64,000 nt of DNA from WTGA01 sp965231865 (GTDB lineage Bacteria; Pseudomonadota; Gammaproteobacteria; Arenicellales; Poriferihabitantaceae), in the NCBI GenBank assembly GCA_965231865.1, contig CBDDOJ010000002.1, positions 1,426,001-1,490,000 on the forward strand, given 5' to 3'. How positions within the stretch are numbered: position 1 is the stretch's first letter; every line of letters starts with the position of its first letter. The position numbers and the translations under genes were made by a program. Shown piece by piece: positions 18,278-27,873 of this stretch. A model generated the notes under the pieces. That model had not been told where the DNA came from. It did no database searches and saw nothing but the letters and a program-made list of their open reading frames with translations.

Positions 18278-19188
18278 CAGCGGCTACGAATATCAGCCCA
18301 GTCAATGCACAGGCCGTTTCCCCCGGTCCGGGCAGATTCCAGGGCATCAAACGGGTGATGCAGACCATTATGTCCCGGCCCTCCGGCATGACCGGGGTGG
18401 TACTGGTGACCTTTCATTTGCTGCTGGTGGTGATTGCGCCGGTCATCGCCCCCTACGACGTGACCCAGCAAAATGTGGACCGCATCCTCGAGGCACCCTC
18501 CATGGCGCACTGGATGGGAACGGACAGCCTGGGCCGCGATGTGCTGAGCCGGACGATCCTGGGGGGACAGATCTCCATCCTGATTACCCTGGTCTCTTCA
18601 TTGATCGCCGCGGTCTGGGGCGGGGCAGTCGGGGTTTCCCTGGGTCTGGTCGGTGGCAGGATCGATGAAGTCTGCATGCGGCTCGTGGATGCCTTCCTGG
18701 CCATCCCGGGATTGCTGTTCCTGCTGTTGATCGTGAGCTTTACCGGTGGGGGGGTGTTCGCACTGATTCCCACCCTGTCGTTTTTTAACGGTATTTCCGT
18801 GGTGCGGATCGGGCGGGGGGCTGCACAAAGTGTTGCCGCCAGGGATTTTATTACCGCAGCCCGGGTGCGCGGCCATCCGTCCCGGTTCATTATCTTTCGT
18901 GAAATGCTTCCCAACCTGCAGGATATCCTGCTCGTGGAATGGGCCATGCGCTGGTCCTGGATGATGCTTGCATTCAGTTCCCTCAGTTTTCTGGGATTCG
19001 GCGCTTCTCCGCCGACCCCGGACTGGGGATTGATGATTTCTGATTCCCGGGAATTCCTCACCGTCGCCCCCTGGGCCGGATTCTGGCCGGCCCTGTTCCT
19101 GTCTACCCTGATTATCGGCATCAACCTGTTTGCCGATGCCTTGGGCAAGGCGCTGCACGTTGACCGGGAAAACCAGGCGCCGGGGTAG
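18274..19188 (+). CDS. Dpp/Opp-type ABC transporter permease (DppC-like)
   Basis: This 304-residue permease is the DppC-type partner: a cytoplasmic N-terminal tail, a first helix near 34-55, the HWMGTDSLGRDVLSR motif, and an EAA loop (FITAARVRGHPSRFIIFREMLP). Helices near the C-terminus end at ADALGKAL, as in the family. It starts with an ATGA overlap of the DppB-like stop after GGGGGAGGG, and its stop lies one base before the ATPase start. With the DppB-like protein it forms the translocation pore. Confidence 0.9.
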   Translation: MTAATNISPVNAQAVSPGPGRFQGIKRVMQTIMSRPSGMTGVVLVTFHLLLVVIAPVIAPYDVTQQNVDRILEAPSMAHWMGTDSLGRDVLSRTILGGQISILITLVSSLIAAVWGGAVGVSLGLVGGRIDEVCMRLVDAFLAIPGLLFLLLIVSFTGGGVFALIPTLSFFNGISVVRIGRGAAQSVAARDFITAARVRGHPSRFIIFREMLPNLQDILLVEWAMRWSWMMLAFSSLSFLGFGASPPTPDWGLMISDSREFLTVAPWAGFWPALFLSTLIIGINLFADALGKALHVDRENQAPG

Positions 19189-19189
19189 A

Positions 19190-21208
19190 ATGATGGAACC
19201 GATCATCAGGATGGAAAGCCTGTCGGCCGGGGTCGCCATACCCGGAGGCGGACCACTGCCGATTCTGCGGGACATCTCATTTCGGATCCTGCCCGGGGAA
19301 ACCCTGGGGCTCGTGGGGGAATCCGGGTCCGGGAAAAGCACCCTCGCACTGACCATGATGGGCTACCTCTCCGAAGGGTTGGTCAAACTGGGGGGGGATG
19401 TTTACTTCGGTGACCATTCCATGTTTGATCTTGATGCCGAGACGTTGCAGGCGTTGCGTGGAGGTGAAATCTGCCTTATTCCGCAAAATGCAGGCCAGTC
19501 GCTGACCCCCACCATGACCATTGGCCAGCAAATTGACGAGGCCCTGATGCTGCATACCGGCCTGCTGCCCCGGGAACGGAAACAAAAAGTGATCGAACTG
19601 CTTGGGCAGGTCCGCATGCCCCAACCCGAGGTGATTGCGCAGAGACATCCCCATGCCCTGTCCGGCGGCCAGCAGCAGCGATGTGCGGTGGCGATGGCGC
19701 TGGCAGGGCAGCCCCGGGTCCTGTTGCTGGATGAGCCGACGACCGGGCTGGATGTCACCACCCAGGTACACATCCTGGAATTGCTCCGGGAGCTGGCGAA
19801 ATCGCAGCAGGTGGCCATGATTTTTGTCAGTCACGACCTCGGGGCCGTGGCGCGGGTAAGTGACCGCATTGCCGTCCTGTATTCGGGAGAACTGGTGGAG
19901 ATCGGATCCAGCACGCAAATACTGAAATCTCCAGAGCATCCCTATACCCGGGGCCTGCTGGCCTCCATCCCCCGGATTGACGGGGCCCAGGTTCCCGAGA
20001 TATTGCCCGGATATCCCCCGCCCCTGACCGGTACCAGGGAAAGCTGCGCCTTTGCGCCACGCTGTCTCTTCGCAAAGGACATCTGTACCGACAGAATGCC
20101 GGCCCTGGATGTGCGCAGGGAACGATATCGCGTTCGCTGTCATTTTGGGCGGGAAGAGCTGGAAGGTCCTGACAACCTGGCACGGCCCTCCACCAGGGGG
20201 CGCAGCGAGAGGGCAGAATCTCCATTGCTGGAAGTCAATGATGTGGCCATTACATACAGTCAAAAGAGCCTGTTCAGCCGGTTCACCGGAAAGGAGGACG
20301 CCACCCGGGTACTGACGGTCGATGAGGTCAGTTTTACGCTCCACCGCGGGGAAACCATTGGGGTGGTGGGGGAATCCGGAAGCGGTAAATCGACGATCCT
20401 GCGGGCGATTGTCGGATTGCAGCCGCCCTGCAGGGGCGACATCCGCCTGGAAGACAGTCCGCCACTGGATGGGCGGGTGGATACCCGTTCACTGGCCTGC
20501 AAAAAGGATATACAACTGGTTTTCCAGAATCCCGATTCTTCCCTGAATCCCCGAAAAACCGTTGCCGAGATCATTTCGGCCCCCCTGGAGCTGTATTTTG
20601 GCATGGAGAGCGGTCCGGCCAGGGAGCGTGCGACCCAATTGCTGAAAAGTGTTCGGCTCACCGAACACTACCTGGACCGGACACCGGGGCAGTTGTCAGG
20701 AGGTGAAAAACAGCGGGTGGGCATTGCCAGGGCGTTCGCCGCGGAGCCCAAGCTGGCATTGTGTGATGAAGTCACGTCCGCGCTGGATGTCTCGGTTCAG
20801 GCCGCCGTGCTCGACCTGTTGTCGAACCTGCAGAAGGAAATGGGAGTTGCCTACCTGTTTGTTTCCCACGACCTGGCCACGGTCCGTGCGGTCGCTGACC
20901 GGGTCTTTGTGCTGTACCAGGGGCGGATCTGTGAAATGGGGCCCGTGGAGTCGGTGTTTGAACCCCCGTTTCATCCGTACACCGAGGCATTGATGGATGC
21001 CATCCTGGAGCCGGATCCGGACCGGCAGCCCCATGTCACGATCAGTGACACGGTTGAAAGCGCGCCGCCCCGGCAGGGCTGCCCCTTTCAGCGCCGGTGC
21101 CAGCACAGGCTGGGAGACATCTGCGACCAGGAAAAACCGCCGGTACAGGGGCTGGAAAACGGTCACCGTATTTATTGCCACATCCCTTCCGCTGACCTTT
21201 GCCGTTGA
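19190..21208 (+). CDS. Dpp/Opp-type ABC transporter ATPase with two fused nucleotide-binding domains
   Basis: This 672-residue protein joins the two ATPases usually encoded separately as DppD and DppF. The first domain has Walker A GESGSGKST near 43-51, signature LSGGQQQR and Walker B LLLDEPTTGLD. The second has its own GESGSGKST, LSGGEKQR and LALCDEVTSALD. Each ends in an oligopeptide-transporter C-terminal segment with conserved cysteines. Such fusions occur in many bacteria and supply both ATP sites. ATG at 19190 is chosen because it follows the previous stop by one base; a longer frame upstream lacks support. Confidence 0.9.
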   Translation: MMEPIIRMESLSAGVAIPGGGPLPILRDISFRILPGETLGLVGESGSGKSTLALTMMGYLSEGLVKLGGDVYFGDHSMFDLDAETLQALRGGEICLIPQNAGQSLTPTMTIGQQIDEALMLHTGLLPRERKQKVIELLGQVRMPQPEVIAQRHPHALSGGQQQRCAVAMALAGQPRVLLLDEPTTGLDVTTQVHILELLRELAKSQQVAMIFVSHDLGAVARVSDRIAVLYSGELVEIGSSTQILKSPEHPYTRGLLASIPRIDGAQVPEILPGYPPPLTGTRESCAFAPRCLFAKDICTDRMPALDVRRERYRVRCHFGREELEGPDNLARPSTRGRSERAESPLLEVNDVAITYSQKSLFSRFTGKEDATRVLTVDEVSFTLHRGETIGVVGESGSGKSTILRAIVGLQPPCRGDIRLEDSPPLDGRVDTRSLACKKDIQLVFQNPDSSLNPRKTVAEIISAPLELYFGMESGPARERATQLLKSVRLTEHYLDRTPGQLSGGEKQRVGIARAFAAEPKLALCDEVTSALDVSVQAAVLDLLSNLQKEMGVAYLFVSHDLATVRAVADRVFVLYQGRICEMGPVESVFEPPFHPYTEALMDAILEPDPDRQPHVTISDTVESAPPRQGCPFQRRCQHRLGDICDQEKPPVQGLENGHRIYCHIPSADLCR

Positions 21209-21966
21209 TGACCGGTCGCTGGGAAAAATTCAAATCGGATATTTCCGACTATACCCGCCACATTGATGCGGAAGAATTTGACTACGCGATCAATATTTCA
21301 CTTCGGTACCGGTACATCTATGTTGAAAATGCCAAAGTGGCCTGTTCCACCATCAAGTTGATTCTCCAGCGAATGGAACTGGACGACCCGCACTACCGGG
21401 CCGACAACCTGGTGGATATGCACACGCGTGTTTTCTCTCCCCTGATTCGTCCTGCCCAGGTGGGAAGATTCAGCGAGTTTATCCGGCGAAAGGGAATCAT
21501 CTGTTTTTGTTTCGTGAGGAACCCGTATGCCCGGGTACTGTCCGCCTACCTGGACAAGATCGTCAACAATATGCCGGCGAAAGCCGAGATCCTGGCCGTG
21601 CTCGATGGGGACAGTGAAAACCTGCAGCGGGAGGTATCGTTTGAAGAATTCGTTGACGCGGTCTCCAGGCAATCCGTGTCTGAAATGAACCCGCACTGGC
21701 GGGTCCAGTATTACCAGACCTTTCAGGAACAGATCGAGTATGATTTTGTAGGGCGGTGTGAAAACCTGGATGAAGACCTGAGAAACATTCTGGAGAAAAT
21801 CAATCCGCAGTATCGACAATATTGGGGCAGGGAGAACCGGCATGCGACCAATGCCCAGTCGTTGTTGCACCAGTTCTATGGGAAAGAGACCGAATCCATG
21901 GTGTACAATCTGTACAAGCAGGATTTCGAGGCATTCGACTATCCAAGGTCGAGCTTCACGAACTGA
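21208..21966 (+). CDS. Sulfotransferase family 2 (carbohydrate sulfotransferase-like)
   Basis: This 252-residue protein has a 5'-phosphosulfate loop (ENAKVACSTIK, about 40-50) and a 3'-phosphate motif (FVRNPYARVLSAY, about 102-114) that bind PAPS. Members transfer sulfate to sugar hydroxyls. The ATG at 21208 overlaps the ATPase stop (TGATG), so it is co-translated with the transporter. There is no signal peptide, so it acts in the cytosol. The acceptor is unknown; the nearby glycosyltransferase may make it. Confidence 0.82.
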   Translation: MTGRWEKFKSDISDYTRHIDAEEFDYAINISLRYRYIYVENAKVACSTIKLILQRMELDDPHYRADNLVDMHTRVFSPLIRPAQVGRFSEFIRRKGIICFCFVRNPYARVLSAYLDKIVNNMPAKAEILAVLDGDSENLQREVSFEEFVDAVSRQSVSEMNPHWRVQYYQTFQEQIEYDFVGRCENLDEDLRNILEKINPQYRQYWGRENRHATNAQSLLHQFYGKETESMVYNLYKQDFEAFDYPRSSFTN

Positions 21967-22108
21967 TTGATTTCCGGAAATTCATTCCTGGATCGGGCAA
22001 ACAGCCAGACCTGGAGGATCACTGGTGGATGGCCGGCGGCCATTGATGCGAAGAGGCCAGGCGGAAGAAGGTCCCTGTGAACAACTTTAGACAGCACAAG
22101 GTATTAAT

Positions 22109-23371
22109 TTGACCCAACCCGACGCAATATCCGTAGTCATTCCCGCCCTCAATGAGCAGGAAACCATTCAGGGCGTCATCGAAACGGCCCGGCACTACCC
22201 CTGGGTCGACGAGGTGCTGGTGGTGAACAATGGATCCACGGACGATACCGCCCGGGTTGCCGCTGCGGCCGGCGCCCATGTGGTGGACGAGAACCGCCCC
22301 GGGCAGGGACGTGCACTGAATACGGGTTATCAGGCAGCAAAAAATGACTGGATCATCAAGCTGGATGCCGACCTGACCACGCTCAGCCCCGCTCTGGTTG
22401 AAAGACTCAGAAGCGGGGTCAGGCCGGATGTCGGGCTGGTCAAGGGACTGTGGCACGACGCCATCGACAACATGCCAATGACCCGGCTGATGGTGAGACC
22501 CGCCATTGCCATCATGTTCCCCCGGCTATCCCATATCAGTGCCGTGAATTCCGGGATATTTCTCTTTAACCGTTCCTGCATCGCGGTCGGCGAACTTACC
22601 AGCGGGTACGGGGCGGACCTGGATGTGATGCTGCGCATGAACAGTGCAGGCTGGAATACGGTGGAAGTGGATATTGGTGAAATTTCCCACCATCCGCGCA
22701 ATCTCCAGCACTACAACAAAATGGCGGAAACCCTGCTCCGGTTTCTCATCGAACGGCACGAACAGGCCGCCCAGGACAGCATTGTCGTGGTGACCGATTC
22801 CGCAGAGGATATCGTGACATTCTGCCTGGGTGCCGTGATCAAGAAACTTAAAAGCGGCGGAAGAGTAACCGCCTATCTCCAGCAGTACACCGGGTATGGG
22901 GCGGAGTTGTTGCAGGCCACCCTGGATGCATTTCCGACCTTTTCCATGTTGCCGCTGTCCCGGGTAAACCGGTTCAATTTACTGCCCGGCAGCCGGAAAA
23001 CGACCATTATCACCAGTCATTTCCACCATGTGGCGGATTCCGACAATCCCCTGGTTCGTGCCGCCCTGCAGATTCAGAGGGGGTATGGTCAGCGAAATGA
23101 AAACGCCACGTTACTGATGATGCCGGTCCGTCAAAATGGCCAGGTCGTCCAGGAATTCCGACCGGATGTCCGGGTGGATGTGAGTCGGGAGCTTGAAATG
23201 ATCAGGCTGACCCAGGATGCCCTGTGTATGGAAAGCAACTATGCCGCCGAGCGGATTACCGGGAACCTGGACCCCCATCGGGCCTGGAGAGGACAGTTCA
23301 ATCCGGAAGCGGTGGAAGCCTTCCAGGCTTATGACCACAAGGATATCTCTCCGCCGCTGATAACGCTCTAG
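22109..23371 (+). CDS. Family-2 glycosyltransferase with an extra C-terminal domain
   Basis: This 420-residue protein starts at TTG with AAGG six bases upstream. Residues 5-215 form a GT-A domain (VVIPALNEQETI, NNGSTDDT, D86-A-D88). It resembles glucosyl-3-phosphoglycerate synthase-like and polyprenol-sugar enzymes in motif layout, but the donor is unclear. Residues from about 230 to 420 form a second domain, with TDSAEDIVTFCLGAV and later TSHFHHVADSDNPLV. It faintly recalls PIG-L deacetylases but lacks their PHxDD motif. No membrane helices are evident. It lies 142 bases after the sulfotransferase, probably in the same transcription unit. Confidence 0.75.
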   Translation: MTQPDAISVVIPALNEQETIQGVIETARHYPWVDEVLVVNNGSTDDTARVAAAAGAHVVDENRPGQGRALNTGYQAAKNDWIIKLDADLTTLSPALVERLRSGVRPDVGLVKGLWHDAIDNMPMTRLMVRPAIAIMFPRLSHISAVNSGIFLFNRSCIAVGELTSGYGADLDVMLRMNSAGWNTVEVDIGEISHHPRNLQHYNKMAETLLRFLIERHEQAAQDSIVVVTDSAEDIVTFCLGAVIKKLKSGGRVTAYLQQYTGYGAELLQATLDAFPTFSMLPLSRVNRFNLLPGSRKTTIITSHFHHVADSDNPLVRAALQIQRGYGQRNENATLLMMPVRQNGQVVQEFRPDVRVDVSRELEMIRLTQDALCMESNYAAERITGNLDPHRAWRGQFNPEAVEAFQAYDHKDISPPLITL

Positions 23372-23400
23372 ATCTGATTCCGGGTTCGCCCCCGGGACCG

Positions 23401-24435
23401 TTATGCGCCCTTGAAGTGATATTCGGTTTCGTGTTCCATCGCATTTTCCCTGGCCAGTCTTTCCCTTTCCGCCCGCTCCTTTCGTTTCCGGCCCCACAGC
23501 CCGATTAAAATGCCGGCGATGATAATGGTGCCGCCCAGATAAAGTCCGTCGCCGGGATCTTCTCCGAGCAATATCATCGCGATGGTAATGGAAGCAACCG
23601 GCGTGAACGATGTCGCCATGGTCATGTCCCCTGACCGCGCTTTTTTAAGGGCCAGGTTCCAGGCAAATTGACCGCCAATGATCACCAGGGCGGCATAGAC
23701 CAGCGTCCATTTGAGCACGATTGGCGCAAAGACGTCCTGAAAGTGATAGGGACCAAAAAGATAGAGCGCCCAGAAAAAATAGATGATGGTTCCCAGCGAG
23801 GTCCGGTAAATCGCAAAGACCCCGAACGGGACTTCATTCAGTTTCCTTTTGGAGATGATATTGGAGGTGATAAAGGACAGAATGCCAAACAGTGCGGCAA
23901 ATTCTCCTTTCCCGAAGACAAACCCGGTTTCACCGCCGCGCTGGGTAATAATGATAATGGCACCGACCAGGGCGACCAGGGCACCGGTAAACGCCCATTT
24001 GTCAAAGGCAATCTTCAGCACGAATACGGAAAGCAGCAGCATGAGCGGGGGTTCCAGTCGCCCAATCAGTACGACATTGGTGACGTTGGAGAATTCGAGG
24101 GCGAAGAAAAAAAGTGAGGGGGTCAGCGCAGACGACAAGATCGCCGAGATGGTCATGGACACCCAGTCACCTCGGCTCAGGCTTCTCAGGTTTTCCCGGG
24201 TCCACTCCTTGTGGAAGAAAAAGATCATCGGCACCAGGGAGATCAGGCTCCCCAGGAACAACAGGTTGCAGAATGTAATGGCGTTGCGGCCCTCCACCAG
24301 GTGTTTGGCACCAATCGCAATGATCGAAAGCACCACGGAATTGGCCGATGCGTAGATCAGGACAGCAACCCAGGCAAGAATTGCTCCCTGTACGATCACA
24401 GCCTGTTTGTCACTGGTTTTATCTATAGCTGGCAT
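23401..24435 (-). CDS. DMT-superfamily (EamA) transporter
   Basis: This 344-residue membrane protein has about ten hydrophobic helices in two EamA repeats, with the second repeat ending GTIIIAGILIGLWG. A charged C-terminal tail follows. DMT transporters move small metabolites or amino acids across the inner membrane; the substrate is not evident. It is convergent with the glycosyltransferase, 29 bases away. A second, shorter EamA protein is encoded at 62480. Confidence 0.85.
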   Translation of the reverse strand: MPAIDKTSDKQAVIVQGAILAWVAVLIYASANSVVLSIIAIGAKHLVEGRNAITFCNLLFLGSLISLVPMIFFFHKEWTRENLRSLSRGDWVSMTISAILSSALTPSLFFFALEFSNVTNVVLIGRLEPPLMLLLSVFVLKIAFDKWAFTGALVALVGAIIIITQRGGETGFVFGKGEFAALFGILSFITSNIISKRKLNEVPFGVFAIYRTSLGTIIYFFWALYLFGPYHFQDVFAPIVLKWTLVYAALVIIGGQFAWNLALKKARSGDMTMATSFTPVASITIAMILLGEDPGDGLYLGGTIIIAGILIGLWGRKRKERAERERLARENAMEHETEYHFKGA

Positions 24436-24715
24436 TTTCGATGTTTTATCTTTTGGGTATATCCGGTCCGGTAATATATGATCTGGAATCCATTTAGGCC
24501 AGAGTCCTGAAGTATACCTTTAAGTGGCTGACTTATTCGAGGGTTGGCGGGATATCAAATTCAATATTCTTCGTAATTTGATGCGGGTTTGTCTTAAACT
24601 GTTTCCCTGGAAGCACAATAACCGGATTTATGATTTTTCTGTACTATAGTGAAGGATATCTCCCCGGGCCGCGATGGGCCCGGCTGGTCATGGACATTCC
24701 CGGTGGAATTGAAAA

Positions 24716-25570
24716 ATGAACGATGATGACGCCAAACTGATCACCCGATTTGATGATATTTACAATCTGCCGGATTGTACGAAATATTACCAGGCAATGC
24801 ATGCCGCCAGATTCCAAAATGCGCAGTATGCCGTCAAGGCATTCAAAATTGCGGCCAGGGAATTGTGCAGACAACGCAACACCGAGTCCCTGCATGTGCT
24901 GGATTTCGCTTCCGGTTACGGCATCGGTTCCCTGCTCCTTCGCCATGATCTCTCGCTGGAGCAGGTGCTTGAGCGGTATCAGGGCGAAGAATTTGAAGCG
25001 GCCAACCCCGTTCAGGTCATGGAATGGGACCGGGACTGGTTGCTGCAGAACCGGAAACCCGGAAATATCGCCAGTATCTGCGCCATTGATGTCGCTAACC
25101 ACGCGCTGGACTATGGTGCGAAGACCGGGATCTTTGACTTTGCTTTTGCCATTGATCTGCAATCGGACACCCCTTCGGACGAACTGGTTGAAAGACTCCG
25201 CCGGTGTGATTTGCTGATCGAAGTGGGTTCCGTGATCCACATGCTGCCGGATACCCTGAAACGATTGCTGGACCTGTCCGCTGAACGCCTGCCCTGGATC
25301 ATCACCTCGCCCATTCGCGGCAATGAATCCGGGGAGTCGGTGGCCTTGATGGAGAATGCGGGAATGGTGGTGGAGCAGTTGCCCGTTCCTCCATTTCCTC
25401 ACAGGAGGTTCCTGGACCGGGCGGAACAGGAACGGGCGACCCGCCTGGTGGGTGAGCGGGGACATGACACCGACGGCTATGAGTCGACGGGTTCCTACCA
25501 TGCCCAGTTGTATCTGTCCCGGCCGGAACGGGAGTCCGGCTGGAACATATGCGGGGCCCCCTGGGATTAG
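24716..25570 (+). CDS. Class I SAM-dependent methyltransferase-like protein
   Basis: This 284-residue protein has a glycine-rich motif VLDFASGYGIG (61-71) typical of SAM binding. A later DFAFAIDLQSD and DLLIEVGSVIHML occupy the places of motifs II and IV. It is preceded by about 280 bases of AT-rich intergenic DNA shared with the divergent EamA gene. The remaining sequence matches no subfamily I recognise, so the acceptor is unknown. It overlaps the stop of the convergent aldo/keto reductase by four bases. Confidence 0.65.
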   Translation: MNDDDAKLITRFDDIYNLPDCTKYYQAMHAARFQNAQYAVKAFKIAARELCRQRNTESLHVLDFASGYGIGSLLLRHDLSLEQVLERYQGEEFEAANPVQVMEWDRDWLLQNRKPGNIASICAIDVANHALDYGAKTGIFDFAFAIDLQSDTPSDELVERLRRCDLLIEVGSVIHMLPDTLKRLLDLSAERLPWIITSPIRGNESGESVALMENAGMVVEQLPVPPFPHRRFLDRAEQERATRLVGERGHDTDGYESTGSYHAQLYLSRPERESGWNICGAPWD

Positions 25571-26448
25571 GGAGGGATTGTCGGCACGGTGCCGAACCGG
25601 GTGTTTCGATTCAGCTGGTTGATGGCAGTCATCTCTTCGGGTTGCAGCGTCATGGTCCCGGCCTGCAGGTTTTCCCGGATGCGTGGGAGCGAATCCGATT
25701 TCGGAATGGCTGCCAGGCCATGCGTATGATGCCAGGCGAGAATGATCTGGGCCCGGGTAGCCTGGTATCGCTTTGCAAGGGATCGGACAACCGGGTCGTT
25801 GATGGGTTTGCGGTCCCCGGCAACCTTCTTCCATTGCGCCATTCCCAATGGAGACCAGCTCACTACCTGAATCTGCCGGGTTTGGCAAAAGAGGCGCAAA
25901 TCCGGCTGACTGAAGTAGGGGTGAATCTCAATCTGGTTGCAGACCGGAGGAATCACTGCGAATTCCAGCAAATCGACCAGGTCGCTTTCATTGAAATTGC
26001 AGACGCCGATACTGCGTACGACCCGGTCTTCGTACAACCTTTCCAGTGCCTTCCAGGTTTTCGGGTTCCGGTTCCGATCCGGCCAGTGGACCAGGTATAA
26101 ATCGATGTATTCCAGCCCCAGCCGTTTCCGGCTTTCTTCGCAGGCCCGGAGCGCAGTAGCGTAACCGGCCGATTCCATGCCCAGTTTGGTCGAAACAAAA
26201 ATGTCTGTTCTGGGAATCCCTGAACGGAGGATGGCTTGACCGACGTTTTCCTCGTTTCCGTAAATGGGCGCCGTGTCAATATGCCGGTAGCCCGCCCGCA
26301 ACGCGCATCGTATGGTGTCGGTGACCCGGGACGCGTTATTTTGCCAGCCGCACAGCCCGGCAGTTCCCAATCCCAACAGGGGCATCGTCGTTCCGTTTCG
26401 GAGTGTGGCGACCGACGGGGTCAGGGCAAGTCGGGTTGGCCAGGACAA
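25567..26448 (-). CDS. Aldo/keto reductase
   Basis: This 293-residue protein is a typical TIM-barrel NADPH-dependent carbonyl reductase: GLGTAG near 26, HIDTAPIYGNE with catalytic Asp and Tyr, STKLG with the Lys, and LVHWP with the His. The C-terminal IPKSDSLPRIREN binds the cofactor phosphate. It starts four bases after nadE and is therefore probably co-transcribed with it. Substrate unknown. Confidence 0.9.
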   Translation of the reverse strand: MSWPTRLALTPSVATLRNGTTMPLLGLGTAGLCGWQNNASRVTDTIRCALRAGYRHIDTAPIYGNEENVGQAILRSGIPRTDIFVSTKLGMESAGYATALRACEESRKRLGLEYIDLYLVHWPDRNRNPKTWKALERLYEDRVVRSIGVCNFNESDLVDLLEFAVIPPVCNQIEIHPYFSQPDLRLFCQTRQIQVVSWSPLGMAQWKKVAGDRKPINDPVVRSLAKRYQATRAQIILAWHHTHGLAAIPKSDSLPRIRENLQAGTMTLQPEEMTAINQLNRNTRFGTVPTIPP

Positions 26449-26452
26449 CGTA

Positions 26453-27262
26453 TCAATCCGGGTTGTGGAGGGGCCGTTTGTATTTTTCAGGGACGTGGCA
26501 GACAGGAATGGGCACCATTTTGTGCTGGTTGGCGGCGTGGAAGCGTCTGTAAATCTCCAGGACTTCCCTTTTCCGGGGGGTCAGGGCTTCGGAGCCGGCG
26601 CAGTCCGCTTCATGGGCCATCGCCCATTCCAGTTCCTGATAGCTGGCCCCAAGCTGGTCTTCATCGCTGCGGTTATCGGCCCAAAGCCCGTCAGTGGGCC
26701 TGGCTGCCATGATCTCCTCGCTGACATCCAGTGCGCCTCCCAGGGCATAGACTTCGGTCTTGGTGAGGTCGGCGATGGGACTCAGGTCGACGCCGCCATC
26801 CCCGTATTTGGTAAAGAACCCGACTCCGAAATCCTCGACCTTGTTGCCGGTGCCGACCACCAGGTAGCGGTGCAATCCCGCGAAATAATGCAGGGTTGCC
26901 ATGCGGATCCGGGATCGGGTGTTTGCCAGGCTGAGCGGCTGCGATGCTTCGTTTCCCCCCGCGGGCATGGCCTCGACAAAGGCATTGAATACCGGGGTTA
27001 AATCCGTTCTAATCAAGGTGATGTTGTCAAATTCCCGTTCCAGCCGGGCCATGTGTTCCTGGGCCCGGACGTCCTGGGATGGTTCCTGGTGGATGGGCAT
27101 GGCCAGGCACAGTGTCGGATAGCCGGTTCGGGCGACCAGGCTGGAAGTCACGGCGGAATCAATGCCGCCGGATACGCCCACGACAAATCCCCGGGTTCCC
27201 GCATTCCCGGCATAGGAACTCAGCCAGTCGGTAATGTGGTCAATGATCGCGTTCAGGTTCAT
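26453..27262 (-). CDS. nadE: NAD(+) synthase, ammonia-dependent type
   Basis: This 269-residue protein carries the PP-loop SGGIDS at 31-36 that binds ATP. Further on it has the family segments ALGGALDVSEEI and RSDEDQLGASY. It amidates deamido-NAD to NAD in the last step of NAD synthesis. No glutaminase domain is attached, so it should use ammonia directly. It is the first gene of a two-gene unit with the aldo/keto reductase and is divergent from acyP. Confidence 0.92.
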   Translation of the reverse strand: MNLNAIIDHITDWLSSYAGNAGTRGFVVGVSGGIDSAVTSSLVARTGYPTLCLAMPIHQEPSQDVRAQEHMARLEREFDNITLIRTDLTPVFNAFVEAMPAGGNEASQPLSLANTRSRIRMATLHYFAGLHRYLVVGTGNKVEDFGVGFFTKYGDGGVDLSPIADLTKTEVYALGGALDVSEEIMAARPTDGLWADNRSDEDQLGASYQELEWAMAHEADCAGSEALTPRKREVLEIYRRFHAANQHKMVPIPVCHVPEKYKRPLHNPD

Positions 27263-27350
27263 GGCCGGGTGTGGTATGGAAACAGGACAGTATGGAAGGT
27301 TCTATTGTATAACAGTTGCCGGTCACTTCGTTTGCGAAACCGAATCAACG

Positions 27351-27620
27351 ATGAAAACAGTTCAATTCACAGTGTCGGGGCGGGTCCAGGGGGTGGGTTT
27401 CCGTTATGCGACCCGGGAAGCGGCCGACAACCTGGGCATTGCGGGCTGGGTCAGGAACCGGGCAGACGGCAAGGTGGAAGGCGTGGCCCAGGCGAGTGAA
27501 TCCCGGATCGAACAGTTTGTGGACTGGCTCCGGCAGGGTCCCCGGCCAGCGAGGGTGCACCGCGTGAGGGTGGAACCTCTGGAAGCGCAACCGCTGGCCC
27601 GTTTCGACATCCGGGTCTGA
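27351..27620 (+). CDS. acyP: Acylphosphatase
   Basis: This 89-residue protein fits acylphosphatase in full length: GRVQGVGFR with catalytic R18, and GWVRN with N36. It hydrolyses carboxyl-phosphate bonds in the cytosol. The ATG at 27351 begins the conserved MKTVQFTVSG; the longer open frame upstream overlaps the nadE promoter and is not supported. Confidence 0.93.
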   Translation: MKTVQFTVSGRVQGVGFRYATREAADNLGIAGWVRNRADGKVEGVAQASESRIEQFVDWLRQGPRPARVHRVRVEPLEAQPLARFDIRV

Positions 27621-27700
27621 ACCGCCTCCTGTAAAACGGGTCGGACCGTCGGCGCGGCGTGATTGGGGATGGTTGGTGCGTGGTCCAAATGATGTTGTAG

Positions 27701-27722
27701 GGGCGCCTCTTTGTGGGTGCCC
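27701..27722. repeat. Small GC-rich inverted repeat
   Basis: GGGCGCC and GGTGCCC form an imperfect 7-bp stem (6 of 7) around an 8-base loop. It resembles the short mobile palindromes scattered between genes in many bacterial genomes, but no second copy was found in this window. Confidence 0.35.
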
Positions 27723-27774
27723 AGGTTGTTTCTGTACACGGCATGACGTTTTACGGGCCGGCACGGAGACCAGC

Positions 27775-27812
27775 CCCAACGATAATGGGTGATGCGAGAG
27801 ATCATCATTGGG
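27775..27812. promoter_or_regulatory. Imperfect palindrome upstream of relB
   Basis: CCCAACGATAAT (27775-27786) pairs with ATCATCATTGGG (27801-27812) at 10 of 12 positions. It lies about 60 bases before the relB start, a plausible site for RelB autoregulation. The imperfect match keeps the call weak. Confidence 0.35.
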
Positions 27813-27873
27813 CTTTATAGTGTGGTCTGCCTGGGCTACGCTGTTGGATTCAAGCAACAAACAGGAGAGCGAT

